NCBI RefSeq assembly: GCF_008364845.1
Contig: NZ_VTTP01000002.1
Span: forward strand, 587,453 to 651,452
Length of the DNA stretch: 64,000 nucleotides
Reading direction: 5' to 3'
From: Actinotalea subterranea
Lineage (GTDB): Bacteria > Actinomycetota > Actinomycetes > Actinomycetales > Cellulomonadaceae
Part shown: positions 9,164-18,017 of the stretch, piece by piece
Layout of the letters: each line of letters opens with the position of its first letter
How positions within the stretch are numbered: the first letter of the stretch is position 1
Position numbers and translations under genes: made by a program
The notes under the pieces: generated by a model
Database searches by the model: none
Told to the model about the DNA's origin: nothing
Seen by the model: the letters and a program-made list of their open reading frames with translations, nothing else

Positions 9164-11581
9164 ATGCCTGCCCTGACCCACCACCTCGCCCTCGACCGCG
9201 TCGGGCCGGTGAGGCGGACCGCGCACGGCCTCGAGGCCGAGCTGGGCGCCGAGCGTCTGCGCGTCGACGTGGTGCGCCCCGACGTCGTGCGCGTCGCCGT
9301 GAGCAGGGGCGGGCGGTTCGAGGACGTCCCCACCCATGCGGTGTGCGTCGACCCGCTCGCGCTCGACGTGCCGTTCGAGCTCGAGGAGGCGGACGGCGTC
9401 GTGCGCCTGCGCACCGCCCAGGTGGTCGTGTCGGTGCACCTCGAGCCCTTCCGGCTCGACGTCCACCGGGGCGACGGCTCCCGCGTCGCGGAGACCTTCC
9501 AGGACGGCGACGGCCGGTGGTGGCCGTACGCGACCCTCAACGACGCGTTCGTGGTCCGCCGCCGGTGCGGCCTCCAGGACGCCATCTACGGGCTGGGGGA
9601 GAAGACCGGGCGGCAGAACCGACGCGGTCGCGACTTCACGCTGTGGAACACCGACGTCCTCGACCCCGACGCGTCGGGGGAGTTCGCGGCCCTGGCCGGC
9701 GAGGACGACCCTCGCGCGGACAACCGGAGCACCGAGTTCGACCCGTACTACGTCTCGATCCCGTTCTTCTACCACCAGGACCACGCAAGCGGGGCGATGT
9801 CCGCGTCGTTCCTGGACAACGGGTACCGCTCGCACTACGACTTCACGCCCGACGACGAGTACGTGATCCGGGCGGACGGCGGGCAGTACGTGGAGTACCT
9901 GTTCGCGGGCCCGACGATGGCGGGCATCCTCGAGGCCTACACGTGGCTGACGGGCCGCACCGGTCTGCCCCCGCTGTGGGCGCTCGGCTACCACCAGAGC
10001 AGGTGGGCGCGCTACACGCAGGCCGACGTCGAGGCCCTCGGGGCGCGCCACCGCAGCGAGCGGATCCCGTGCGACGCCCTGTGGCTCGACATCGACTACA
10101 TGGACGGGTACCGCGTGTTCACGTGGGACCCCGAGCGCTACCCGGACCCCGCCGGCATGCTCGCCCGGCTCGCCGACCAGGGGCTCCGTGTCATCACCAT
10201 CATCGACCCGGGGATCAAGCGGGAGCCGGGGTACCGGGTGTACGACCAGGCGGTCGAGCGCGACGTGCTGTGCCGCACCGAGGGCGGGGACACCTACGTC
10301 GGGCAGGTGTGGCCGGGGATCACGGCGTTCCCCGACTTCGCGACGCCCGAGGCCCGCGAGTGGTGGGGCGAGCTCAACGCGGCGCACGTCGCCACGGGGC
10401 TGGCGGGCATCTGGAACGACATGAACGAGCCGGCGACGGGCGTCATCGACGCCCGGGGGATGCGCTTCGGGCGCGGTGCGCTCTCGCACGAGCGCCTGCA
10501 CAACCAGTACGGGCTGCTCATGGCGATGGCGACCACGCAGGGGCTCCTCGCCGCGCGGCCCGACCTGCGGCCCTTCGTGCTCACGCGGGCGGGGTTCGCG
10601 GGCATCCAGCGCTACGCGGCGAGCTGGATGGGCGACAACATGTCGCGCTGGGACCACCTGTGGATGAGCATCCCCATGGCGACGGGCTTCGGCGTCTCGG
10701 GCCAGTCGTTCGTGGGTGCCGACGTGGGCGGGTTCATGGGGCACTCGAACGCCGAGCTGTTCCTGCGCTGGCTCCAGCTCGGCGTCCTGACGCCGTTCTG
10801 CCGCAACCACTCCTCGATGGGCAACGTGGACCAGTACGCCTGGGCGTTCGGGGCCACGGTCCGCGACCTCGCGCGCGCCGCGATCGAGCTGCGCTACCGG
10901 CTGATGCCCTACCTGTACGCGGCGTTCGTCCAGGCCTCGGAGACCGGGATGCCCGTCCAGCGCCCCCTCGTGCTCGACCACCAGGACGACCCCCTGGTCC
11001 GGGACGTCGACGACGAGTACCTGCTGGGCCCCGACCTCCTGGTGGCGCCCGTGGTCGCCGCAGGGATGACGGCCCGCCAGGTCTACCTGCCCGCGGGGCG
11101 CTGGTACGACTGGTACACCGGCGAGACGCACGCGGGTGGGTCGTTCGTTCTCGTGCCGACGCCCATGGACCGGATCCCTCTCTTCGCACGCGGCGGCGCG
11201 GTCGTGCCGATGTGGCCCGTCGCGCCGCCGTCGACGGCGGGGTACCGGCCCTCGGTCGTCGACCTCCACCTCTTCGTGCCCGACGACGGGACGTCCCGCA
11301 CCGCCCTGCTCCAGGAGGACGACGGCCTCACGTCCGCCGCGCTCGACGGGGCACGCGTGCGCACGACGTTCACCGTCGAGCGGTCGGGCGCCCTGGTGCG
11401 GCTGCGGGCCGACGTGGAGGGCGACGGCTTCCCCGAGTGGGCGCGGGACGCGTACCGGCTCGTGGTGCAGGGCGCCGCGCCGCGCGTCGTGCACCTCGAC
11501 GGCGACGCGGTCGAGCCGACGGACGGCGCCTTCGTGCTGCCCGTCGGGGCACGAGCCTTCACGGTCGAGCTCTGCGTGTGA
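9164..11581 (+). CDS. GH31 alpha-glucosidase
   Basis: An 805-residue cytoplasmic glycoside hydrolase of family 31. An N-terminal beta-sandwich leads to the barrel with WALGYHQSRW, CDALWLDIDYMDGYRVFTWD and the nucleophile Asp419 in IWNDMNEPA; HNQYGLLMA, TRAGFAGIQRYAASWMGDN and the acid/base region SWMGDN follow, then C-terminal beta domains. Start ATG 9164 has GAAGGGAACC upstream; an in-frame extension to 9059 has no ribosome site. The gene lies behind the hairpin at 9015-9055, so it likely has its own promoter in 9056-9163. It removes terminal alpha-linked glucose (maltose/isomaltose-type substrates). It does not obviously belong to beta-1,2-glucan breakdown and may simply be a neighbour. Confidence 0.93.
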   Translation: MPALTHHLALDRVGPVRRTAHGLEAELGAERLRVDVVRPDVVRVAVSRGGRFEDVPTHAVCVDPLALDVPFELEEADGVVRLRTAQVVVSVHLEPFRLDVHRGDGSRVAETFQDGDGRWWPYATLNDAFVVRRRCGLQDAIYGLGEKTGRQNRRGRDFTLWNTDVLDPDASGEFAALAGEDDPRADNRSTEFDPYYVSIPFFYHQDHASGAMSASFLDNGYRSHYDFTPDDEYVIRADGGQYVEYLFAGPTMAGILEAYTWLTGRTGLPPLWALGYHQSRWARYTQADVEALGARHRSERIPCDALWLDIDYMDGYRVFTWDPERYPDPAGMLARLADQGLRVITIIDPGIKREPGYRVYDQAVERDVLCRTEGGDTYVGQVWPGITAFPDFATPEAREWWGELNAAHVATGLAGIWNDMNEPATGVIDARGMRFGRGALSHERLHNQYGLLMAMATTQGLLAARPDLRPFVLTRAGFAGIQRYAASWMGDNMSRWDHLWMSIPMATGFGVSGQSFVGADVGGFMGHSNAELFLRWLQLGVLTPFCRNHSSMGNVDQYAWAFGATVRDLARAAIELRYRLMPYLYAAFVQASETGMPVQRPLVLDHQDDPLVRDVDDEYLLGPDLLVAPVVAAGMTARQVYLPAGRWYDWYTGETHAGGSFVLVPTPMDRIPLFARGGAVVPMWPVAPPSTAGYRPSVVDLHLFVPDDGTSRTALLQEDDGLTSAALDGARVRTTFTVERSGALVRLRADVEGDGFPEWARDAYRLVVQGAAPRVVHLDGDAVEPTDGAFVLPVGARAFTVELCV

Positions 11582-11637
11582 CGGCGCGGGCTGTGCAGTC
11601 CTGCGCCGCGCCGCCGGCCGTCGGCTAGCCTCCACCG

Positions 11638-12615
11638 GTGCGCATCCTCCTGACCGGCTCGAACGGGTTCATCGGCGCGCGGATCGCCGCCGACGCCAAG
11701 GCGCGGGGCTGGGAGGTCGTCGGGCTCGGACGTTCCGCGGCGCCGGCGCGTCCCGCGGGGTCCGCGGGGCCCGACGCCTACGTGCGGCACGACCTCGGCG
11801 AGCGTCTCCCGGACGGCGCGGTGCCGGGGCCCGTCGACGCGGTGGTGCACTGCGCGGCCCTGGCCTCGCCGTGGGCGCCACCGTCGGCGTTCGTGCGGGC
11901 CAACGTCGAGGGCACCAGGACGGTCCTGCGGTGGGCCGCGGACCACGGCGCGCCCCCCGTGGTCTACGTGTCCAGCTCGAGCGTCCTCTACCGGGACGAG
12001 CACCAGCTCGGTCTCACGGAGGACTCACCCGTCCCGCCCGACGACGAGCAGATCAACGTGTACTCCCGCACCAAGCGGATCGGTGAGCGCATGGTCGCCC
12101 GGTACCCGGGCCCGTGGTCGGTCGTCCGGCCCCGTGCCGTGTTCGGCGCGGGCGACACGGTGCTGCTGCCCCGCATCGTCCGCGCGGCGCGGCGTGGGGT
12201 CCTGCCCGTCCTCGAGAGCGCCGACGGGCCGCGCATCGTGTGCGACCTCACCGAGGTCGACACGGTCGCGCACTACGTGACGCAGGCGCTCGAGCGTCGG
12301 GTGCAGGGCGTGTACAACGTGACCAACGCGGACCCCGTCGAGCTCTACCCGTTCCTGCTGACCCTCCTGAGCCGGCTCGGGGTGCGGCCCACGGTCCGGC
12401 GCGTGCCCCCGGCCGTCGCCCTCGCCCTCGCCGGTGCCGCGGAGCGGGTCTCGGCCGTCGCGCTCGGGTACGCCGAGCCGCCCGTGACGCGCTTCGGCGT
12501 GTCGGTCCTCGCACGGTCCAAGACGTTCGACGTCACGCGTGCCCTGCGTGACCTCGGCGAACCCGCGGTGAGCCTCGACGAGGGCGTGGAGCGCCTGGTT
12601 GCCACGCATGGCTGA
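11638..12615 (+). CDS. NAD(P)-dependent epimerase/dehydratase (extended SDR)
   Basis: A 325-residue extended short-chain dehydrogenase. N-terminal Rossmann motif TGSNGFIGARI (Gly-x2-Gly-x2-Gly, residues 7-13), a central HCAALASPW strand and the catalytic Tyr142/Lys146 pair in VYSRTKRIGE. The overall pattern resembles 3-beta-hydroxysteroid dehydrogenase-type enzymes and OleD, which reduces 2-alkyl-3-keto acids, more than sugar epimerases. GTG start at 11638 directly follows a 56-base gap after the GH31 gene; the stop overlaps the next gene by eight bases. As first gene of a four-gene group with two glycosyltransferases and opposite a KAS III gene, it is a candidate keto-reductase of a lipid-type product. 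That role is inference. Confidence 0.85.
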   Translation: MRILLTGSNGFIGARIAADAKARGWEVVGLGRSAAPARPAGSAGPDAYVRHDLGERLPDGAVPGPVDAVVHCAALASPWAPPSAFVRANVEGTRTVLRWAADHGAPPVVYVSSSSVLYRDEHQLGLTEDSPVPPDDEQINVYSRTKRIGERMVARYPGPWSVVRPRAVFGAGDTVLLPRIVRAARRGVLPVLESADGPRIVCDLTEVDTVAHYVTQALERRVQGVYNVTNADPVELYPFLLTLLSRLGVRPTVRRVPPAVALALAGAAERVSAVALGYAEPPVTRFGVSVLARSKTFDVTRALRDLGEPAVSLDEGVERLVATHG

Positions 12616-13831
12616 GGCGGCGCTCGTGCTCGCCGGCGTGCTGGCCGTGCTGACCGCCGCGCGCGTGGGCCTCGCCGCCGCCGCGCTCCGGCGCGGGCCC
12701 GTCGTGCGCAGGCCCGGTGGGGCGCCGGGCGCGGCTGGCACCGGGCGCGCTGCGGCCGCCGCTGCCGGCCAGGGGCCGTCAGATGGTGCGGCCCCGGTGA
12801 CCGTCCTGGTCGCGGTCCGCTCGGGGGACCCGCTCATGCCCGCGATGCTGCGCGAGAACGTCGCGAGCATCGGGCGGACGCCACACGCACGCCTCGTGCT
12901 CCTGGTCGACGAGGACGACGCCCCCGGGCGGGACGCGGCAGCGCAGGCGCTGGCGGTCGCGCCGGACCTCGTGACCGTGGTGCCGTGCGCCCCGCCCGAG
13001 CCGGGCCGCAACCCGAAGGTCGTCAAGCTCGTGGTGGGGCTCGAGCGGGCCGACGCGCTCGTCGCGGTCCTCGACGACGACACCGTGCTGCCCGACGGTG
13101 CCCTGGGGGTCGCTCGGGACGCGCTCGCCGCGGGCCACCTCGTCACCGGGCTGCCCGTGTACCGGGAGCAGGGCTCGCTCTGGTCGCGCCTCGTCGCGGC
13201 CTTCGTCAACGGCAGCGCCCTCGTGACGTACCTGCCGCTCGCGCGCGTGGCACCGCCCGTCACCGTCAACGGGATGTTCGTCCTCACGCGTCGGGACGTC
13301 CTCGAGGGCCTGGGCGGCTTCGCGGCGATCAGCGGTGAGGTCTGCGACGACTACGCGCTCGCGCGCCTCTACCGCGATGCCGGCCTGACCCTGGTGCAGA
13401 CGACCGTGACGCACCCGCTGGCGACGACCGTGCCCGGTCCGCGCGCGTACGCCCGCATCCTGCGCCGCTGGATGGTGTTCAGCCAGGAGGTGCTGCGTCG
13501 CGACCTCACGCCCGCCATGGTCGCGCTCGTCGTCCTGCCTGCCGTCCTTCCCCTGCTCGCCCTCGCGCTCGCCGTCGCCTCGGGCCGACCGGCCGTCGTC
13601 GCGGCCGTCGTCGCCGTGCTCGTCTCGAAGGTGCTTGCCGTCGCGGCGCTGCGACGGCGCGTCCCGGGCGCACCACGGGGCGCGCTCGGCGTCGTCCTCG
13701 AGCTCGTGGCCGACCTCCTGACGCCGGTGCACGCCGTGGGCGCGCTCGTCGGGCCGCGCCGGGTCGCCTGGCGGGACCGGCAGATCCGCACCGGACCGGC
13801 GGGTCCCGTCATGGCCGGGGACGCGCCGTGA
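12608..13831 (+). CDS. Membrane glycosyltransferase, GT2/GT21 (ceramide glucosyltransferase-like)
   Basis: A 407-residue glycosyltransferase: N-terminal membrane anchor, an Ala/Gly-rich spacer to about residue 60, then a GT-A domain with NPKVVKLVVGLERA, the metal-binding DDD at 156-158, CDDYALAR (247-248) and an RRW-type motif at 286-288, and three C-terminal membrane segments. This arrangement is that of GT21 enzymes, which glucosylate ceramide or, as HpnI, hopanoid acceptors. ATG 12608 was preferred to the TTG at 12599; both overlap the epimerase end. Likely acts on a lipid acceptor at the inner membrane. Acceptor and donor are unknown. The downstream start overlaps its stop (GTGA). Confidence 0.8.
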   Translation: MAEAALVLAGVLAVLTAARVGLAAAALRRGPVVRRPGGAPGAAGTGRAAAAAAGQGPSDGAAPVTVLVAVRSGDPLMPAMLRENVASIGRTPHARLVLLVDEDDAPGRDAAAQALAVAPDLVTVVPCAPPEPGRNPKVVKLVVGLERADALVAVLDDDTVLPDGALGVARDALAAGHLVTGLPVYREQGSLWSRLVAAFVNGSALVTYLPLARVAPPVTVNGMFVLTRRDVLEGLGGFAAISGEVCDDYALARLYRDAGLTLVQTTVTHPLATTVPGPRAYARILRRWMVFSQEVLRRDLTPAMVALVVLPAVLPLLALALAVASGRPAVVAAVVAVLVSKVLAVAALRRRVPGAPRGALGVVLELVADLLTPVHAVGALVGPRRVAWRDRQIRTGPAGPVMAGDAP

Positions 13832-14523
13832 CCCGCTGGTTCGCCGGCTACGACGTCGCCGACCACCTCACCGCGTCGTCCGTGCCCTCCACCCTGGCGG
13901 GCGGGGCCGGCACCGCCGGCGAAGAGGTGCCGTCCGGCCGGTGCGGCGCGCGTGCGGCGTGGCTCACGGGGCAGAGCTCCTGGCGCCACAGCCGGCTCTC
14001 GCCCGCGCAGGAGGACGTGCTCGCGGACCTCGCCGGGCTCGGGTACGTCCCCGTCCCCGGTGGCTTCCCGTACAACCGTGCGGCGATGCGCCTGCCGTAC
14101 CGGCCCGAGCCGGTGCTCGCGGCCTCGGTGCGCAACACCGCCCAGTACGTCGCGGCGCGGACGAGCGCGCGCTTCGCCGACGACGTGGTGCGGCACCTCC
14201 AGCCGCTGGTCGACGCGACCGAGCACCACCTGCTCCTCCTGTGCGGCAGCACGGGTGCCCAGCTCCTGGCCACCGCGGCCCCGCGGCTGCGCGTGCGCGC
14301 CGGCCTGACGGTCACCGCCGTCGCGCTCGGTCCGGTGGGCGCACGCCCCGAGGCGGCTCCCGGGCTCCAGGTGCGCGTGCTCCAGGGTGACCGCGACCTC
14401 GTGAGCCGCTGGGGCTACCGGGGGACGCCTGACCTCGTCGTCCCCGGGCGCCACCTCGGCTACGCGACCTCGGCCCAGGTGCGCGCCGAGGTCCTGCGTG
14501 TCGCACGGGAGGTGCTCGCGTGA
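13828..14523 (+). CDS. Uncharacterised protein, possible alpha/beta-hydrolase fold
   Basis: A 231-residue protein I do not recognise. There is no signal peptide and no clear membrane segment. The middle has a strand-turn-helix LLLLCGSTGAQLLATAAPRL that resembles a serine-hydrolase nucleophile elbow, although the usual Gly two residues before Ser is Cys. Further on, LQGDRDLVSRW could place an acid and VPGRHLGY a histidine, in the order seen in alpha/beta hydrolases. GTG start 13828 overlaps the glycosyltransferase stop, and its own TGA overlaps the GT1 start, so it is tightly coupled to both glycosyltransferases. It may hydrolyse or release an acyl intermediate of the pathway; this is a guess from fold hints and context. 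Confidence 0.6.
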   Translation: MTRWFAGYDVADHLTASSVPSTLAGGAGTAGEEVPSGRCGARAAWLTGQSSWRHSRLSPAQEDVLADLAGLGYVPVPGGFPYNRAAMRLPYRPEPVLAASVRNTAQYVAARTSARFADDVVRHLQPLVDATEHHLLLLCGSTGAQLLATAAPRLRVRAGLTVTAVALGPVGARPEAAPGLQVRVLQGDRDLVSRWGYRGTPDLVVPGRHLGYATSAQVRAEVLRVAREVLA

Positions 14524-15773
14524 GCGGCCCCCGCCTGCTGCTCGTCGCGCCGCCGTTCAGCGGGCACCTGAACCCGTTGATCGGCCTCGCGACGGGTCTG
14601 CGCGCCCGGGGCATGGAACCCCGCTTCGCGACCGGTGCGGCCAAGGTGGACCTCCTGCGCGGGCTCGGCTTCGCCGTGGAGCCGCTCCTCGCGGACGACC
14701 CCGGTGCGCTCGAGCGGATCTCCGACACCCCCGGCCCGGTCCGCAGCAACCCCGTCCTCCTCCTGCGGCAGCTGTCGGCGAACCTCGCGCTCCTGCCGAC
14801 CGTGCGCCGCGAGCTCGACGTGCTCGTGGACCGCGACCGTCCCGACGCGGTCCTGGCGGACTTCACGGCGCCCGTCGCGGGCCTCGTCGCGCTCGACCGC
14901 GGCATCCCGTGGCTCACGACCATGCCGACGCCGTTCGCGCTCGAGACCCGGACGGGCACGCCCTCGTACTGCGGCGGCTGGGGGCCGGCGCGGCACGCCG
15001 GGCACCGGGTGCGTGACGCGGCGGGCCGGGCGGCGACCCGGGCGACCAAACGGACGATGCAGCGCGTCCTCGCGTCGCGCTTCGCCGCCGCCGGGACGGG
15101 CGTGTACCGGGCCGACGGCTCGGAGGCCGCCTACTCGCCGCAGTCGATCCTCGGCCTCGGCATGCGCGAGCTCGAGCTCCCGCGCGACTGGCCCGACCAG
15201 CTCGAGCTCGTCGGCCCCGTGACGGCGACGCCGGAGCCGTGGCCCGAGCCACCCGTCCTGCCGCCGGGGCCGCTCGTGCTCGTGACCATGGGCACCCACC
15301 TGCCGTGGGTCAAGCGCGACCTGGTCGAGCGCGTCCGGGTGCTTGCGGACTCCTTCCGTGGACACCGGTTCGTCGTGAGCCTCGGCGACGCGTCACGTGC
15401 GGCGCCGCACCCGGTCGCGCAGGACGGGGACGTGCACGTCTACAGCCACCTGCCGTACGACGACGTGCTGCCGCGGTGCGCCGCCGTCGTGCACCACGGC
15501 GGGGCCGGGATCACCTACAGCGCCGTCCGCGCGGGCGTCCCGGCGCTCGTGTGCCCGCAGGACTACGACCAGTTCGACTTCGCGGCGCGTGTCGTGGCGG
15601 CCGGAGCGGGCGCCTCGGTGCGGCGGCTCGACTCGCCCGCCGCGGTGCGGGCGATGCGTGCCCTGCTCGACGCCGACCGCGGGCCGCTCGAGCGGCTCTC
15701 GCGCGCGGCCGCGACCTACGACCCGGTCGGCGCCACCGAGCGCGCGGTCCTGAGGCTCATCGCGCGTCGGTGA
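14520..15773 (+). CDS. GT1 family glycosyltransferase (MGT/UGT type)
   Basis: A 417-residue GT-B enzyme. It begins with LLLVAPPFSGHLNPLIGLA, the acceptor-domain start typical of macrolide/UDP-glycosyltransferases with the catalytic His, and the C-terminal nucleotide-sugar domain has VVHHGGAGITYSAVRAGVPA and CPQDYDQFDFAARV. These enzymes transfer a sugar from an NDP-sugar to a small lipophilic acceptor in the cytosol. GTG start at 14520 overlaps the preceding stop (GTGA). The 3' end overlaps the oppositely oriented adenylating-enzyme gene by 17 bases. Together with the GT21-like enzyme it implies a product carrying at least one, possibly two, sugars. Confidence 0.88.
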   Translation: MSGPRLLLVAPPFSGHLNPLIGLATGLRARGMEPRFATGAAKVDLLRGLGFAVEPLLADDPGALERISDTPGPVRSNPVLLLRQLSANLALLPTVRRELDVLVDRDRPDAVLADFTAPVAGLVALDRGIPWLTTMPTPFALETRTGTPSYCGGWGPARHAGHRVRDAAGRAATRATKRTMQRVLASRFAAAGTGVYRADGSEAAYSPQSILGLGMRELELPRDWPDQLELVGPVTATPEPWPEPPVLPPGPLVLVTMGTHLPWVKRDLVERVRVLADSFRGHRFVVSLGDASRAAPHPVAQDGDVHVYSHLPYDDVLPRCAAVVHHGGAGITYSAVRAGVPALVCPQDYDQFDFAARVVAAGAGASVRRLDSPAAVRAMRALLDADRGPLERLSRAAATYDPVGATERAVLRLIARR

Positions 15774-17091
15774 GGCCCACCGCCGGGCCGCCGGGCACGG
15801 ACGGGTCCCGACGCACCCGGCGCAGCTTCTCGGTCGGGCCGAGCGGCGTGAAGTCGGCCCGCTCGACCGCGGGCTCGACGAGCCCCGCGCGTCGGACGGT
15901 GGCCCGCAGCGCGCTCGCGGCGCCGTCGTGCGCGGCCGGTGGCGTCACCGCGACGGTCACCGTTGCCGCACCCGTCTGCACGACGCGGAAGTCACGGACG
16001 CCCGGTGCGCCAAGGACGGCGCCCCGCACGAAGTCCGCGAACAGCGGTCCCCGGGTGCCCGGACGTTCCGCGGATGCGAGCCACAGGACGTCGTCCGCCC
16101 GGCCTGCGACCTCGTCCACGACGAGCGTGGGTGAGCCGCAGCCGCAGGCGTCGTCGGCCGCGAGCAGCACGTCGTCGAGCCGCAGCCGCAGCACGGCCTG
16201 GCTCGTCCGCACCAGGTCGGTGATGACGGGTGTGAACCGCCGGCCCGTCCGGTCGAGCGGGATCCGCTCGACCTTCACGAGGTCCTCGTTCAGGTGCAGC
16301 GCCCCGAGCCGGCAGCTGATCCCCAGGAACCCCTCGGTGGCCTGGTAGATCTGGTCCACCCGGCACCCGAGGCCGGCCTCGATCTCCCGCTCGTCGTGCG
16401 GGTCGAGGACCTCCGCGACGGACAGCACCCGCCCGGGGCTGATCGTCGAGCGGCCCTGCACCTTGGCCTGCGCGACGAGCCGGAGGATCGAGGGCGGGGC
16501 GGCGAGCACCGTCGGTCGGAAGTCCTCGAGCGCGGTCAGCTGCGCCTCGACCGGCAGTGCGAGGTCCACGAACCGGAAGCTGACCCGCCGCGTCCCGACG
16601 GACTCGTACAGGGGCCCGCCGGCGCGGAGCACGAGGGCGACGCGCGTGCCGGTGACGAGGCCGTCAGGGAGGGCCTTCGCGAGCACCTCGCCCGCCCAGC
16701 GGGCGCGCTCGCGCGGCGTCGTCAGGAAGACGCTCTGGCGGCCCGAGGTCCCGGACGACAGGCCGATCGACACCCCGCCGAGCGATGCGGTGAAGTCGCG
16801 TTCCCGTTCCGCGGTGCGGGCGGCGGCGAGGCACGCGTCGAGCGTCAGCCCGTGTTCGTTGAGGTCGGCGAACCGCTCCACGACGGTCGCCTTGTCGATC
16901 ACGGGCAGGTCGGTCAGGCGGGTCGGGGCGAGCCCGCGGTAGTACGGGTAGCGGCGGGGCGCGGTGGCGAGCACCCGACGCAGCCGTGCGTCCTGCCACG
17001 CCTGGAGAGCCGCACGGTCGGCGAACCGCCGTCGCCGCGCACGCGCGTACGCCACGCCCACCTGGAGCTGCGTGAGGCCGGGCGGGCTCAT
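15757..17091 (-). CDS. F390 synthetase-like / PaaK-like adenylate-forming enzyme
   Basis: A 444-residue member of the ANL adenylating superfamily, nearer to PaaK/CapK and coenzyme F390 synthetase than to acyl-CoA synthetases. The nucleotide-binding loop is GLSSGTSGRQ (SSGTSG at 112-117), with YQATEGFLG and a C-terminal subdomain ending in PLGPTEKLRRV. It would activate a carboxylate as an acyl-adenylate. The start is ATG 17091, 10 bases after the stop of the MBL gene; an in-frame extension to 17223 overlaps that gene and was rejected. No F420 biosynthesis is nearby, so F390 formation is unlikely. Third gene of the minus-strand group after KAS III and the MBL-fold protein. Confidence 0.82.
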   Translation of the reverse strand: MSPPGLTQLQVGVAYARARRRRFADRAALQAWQDARLRRVLATAPRRYPYYRGLAPTRLTDLPVIDKATVVERFADLNEHGLTLDACLAAARTAERERDFTASLGGVSIGLSSGTSGRQSVFLTTPRERARWAGEVLAKALPDGLVTGTRVALVLRAGGPLYESVGTRRVSFRFVDLALPVEAQLTALEDFRPTVLAAPPSILRLVAQAKVQGRSTISPGRVLSVAEVLDPHDEREIEAGLGCRVDQIYQATEGFLGISCRLGALHLNEDLVKVERIPLDRTGRRFTPVITDLVRTSQAVLRLRLDDVLLAADDACGCGSPTLVVDEVAGRADDVLWLASAERPGTRGPLFADFVRGAVLGAPGVRDFRVVQTGAATVTVAVTPPAAHDGAASALRATVRRAGLVEPAVERADFTPLGPTEKLRRVRRDPSVPGGPAVGLTDAR

Positions 17092-17101
17092 CGGCGCGAG
17101 C

Positions 17102-18016
17102 TCACGGGCGGGCCGCCGCGAGGGCGAGACGGGCCCGGTCGATGGCCACGGGGCAGTGCGACGGGACGACCAGCAGGCCGGGGGAGGTGCGGTGGAGCCT
17201 GTGCAGGGCGCCGAGCGTCGCACGGTAGGCGCCCCACGAGTGGGTCACGAGCCTGACGACCGGGTGCGGCAGCTCGAGGTGCGTGATGGCGCGCAGGCTC
17301 CACGCCGCGTCGCCGACGAGCAGCACGTCGCCCGCCCGGCTCGCGACGAGGAGGCCCACCTGACCGTGCGCGTGGCCCGGCAGGCGCACGACGACGACGC
17401 TCCCGTCGCCGAGCAGGTCGTGGGCGGGTCCGAGGGTCGTGACGTCGGTCCGCGCGGACTGCGGCGCCTGCGGGTCACCGGCCCCGGCGGGGTCGCGCGG
17501 GGCGTCGGGCACCCAGCGGGGCAGCGTCGCGACGTCCACGACGCGGCGCTCGAGGTCGTCTGGCAGGAGCGCGGGCAGGAACCCACGCCGCAGCCGTCCG
17601 AGCGGGCCCCGCCGCACGTGCGAGGCGAGGGCGTCCGCGTCGAGGACGACACGGGCGGCGGGCAGGTCACGCAGGCCGGCGACGTGGTCCGCGTGCAGGT
17701 GCGAGACGACGACGGTGGCGACGTCCGCCGGGTCGATCCCGAGGGCCGGGAGCTGCTCGGCGAGCGACCTGCCACGACCCAGACGCATCGGCAGGAGGCG
17801 GCCGTAGACGGCACCCGGTCCGCGGCGCGTCGCCGTCGCGTAGCGCGGCGCGTAGCCGGTGTCGAGCAGCACGACCCCGTGGTCGGGGTGCCGGATCACG
17901 GCGACGAGGCTCGGGAACTCGACAGGACGCCAGGGCGCTCCCCGGCGCGCGACGGCGCCGGGGTGCTCGCAGGAGCCGACCGTGAGGAGGTCGACCAGGA
18001 CGGGGCGCACCGCCAC
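17102..18016 (-). CDS. MBL-fold metallo-hydrolase
   Basis: A 304-residue metallo-beta-lactamase-fold enzyme with the metal motif SHLHADH (His106, His108, Asp110, His111), LPGHAHGQVGLL and LVGDAAW. This is the pattern of lactonase/thioesterase-type members (AiiA-like) rather than of antibiotic resistance enzymes; there is no signal peptide. It starts one base after the KAS III stop region and is followed after 10 bases by the adenylating enzyme, so the three are co-transcribed. In this setting a role as thioesterase or lactone hydrolase on the KAS III product is reasonable but unproven. Residues 145-180 form a Pro/Ala-rich loop. Confidence 0.88.
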   Translation of the reverse strand: MAVRPVLVDLLTVGSCEHPGAVARRGAPWRPVEFPSLVAVIRHPDHGVVLLDTGYAPRYATATRRGPGAVYGRLLPMRLGRGRSLAEQLPALGIDPADVATVVVSHLHADHVAGLRDLPAARVVLDADALASHVRRGPLGRLRRGFLPALLPDDLERRVVDVATLPRWVPDAPRDPAGAGDPQAPQSARTDVTTLGPAHDLLGDGSVVVVRLPGHAHGQVGLLVASRAGDVLLVGDAAWSLRAITHLELPHPVVRLVTHSWGAYRATLGALHRLHRTSPGLLVVPSHCPVAIDRARLALAAARP

Positions 18017-18017
18017 G

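Noticed and set aside
8981..11635. Minus-strand open frame of 884 codons opposite the GH31 gene
   Set aside because: Low-complexity Arg/Val/His composition and no motifs; shadow of the GH31 gene.
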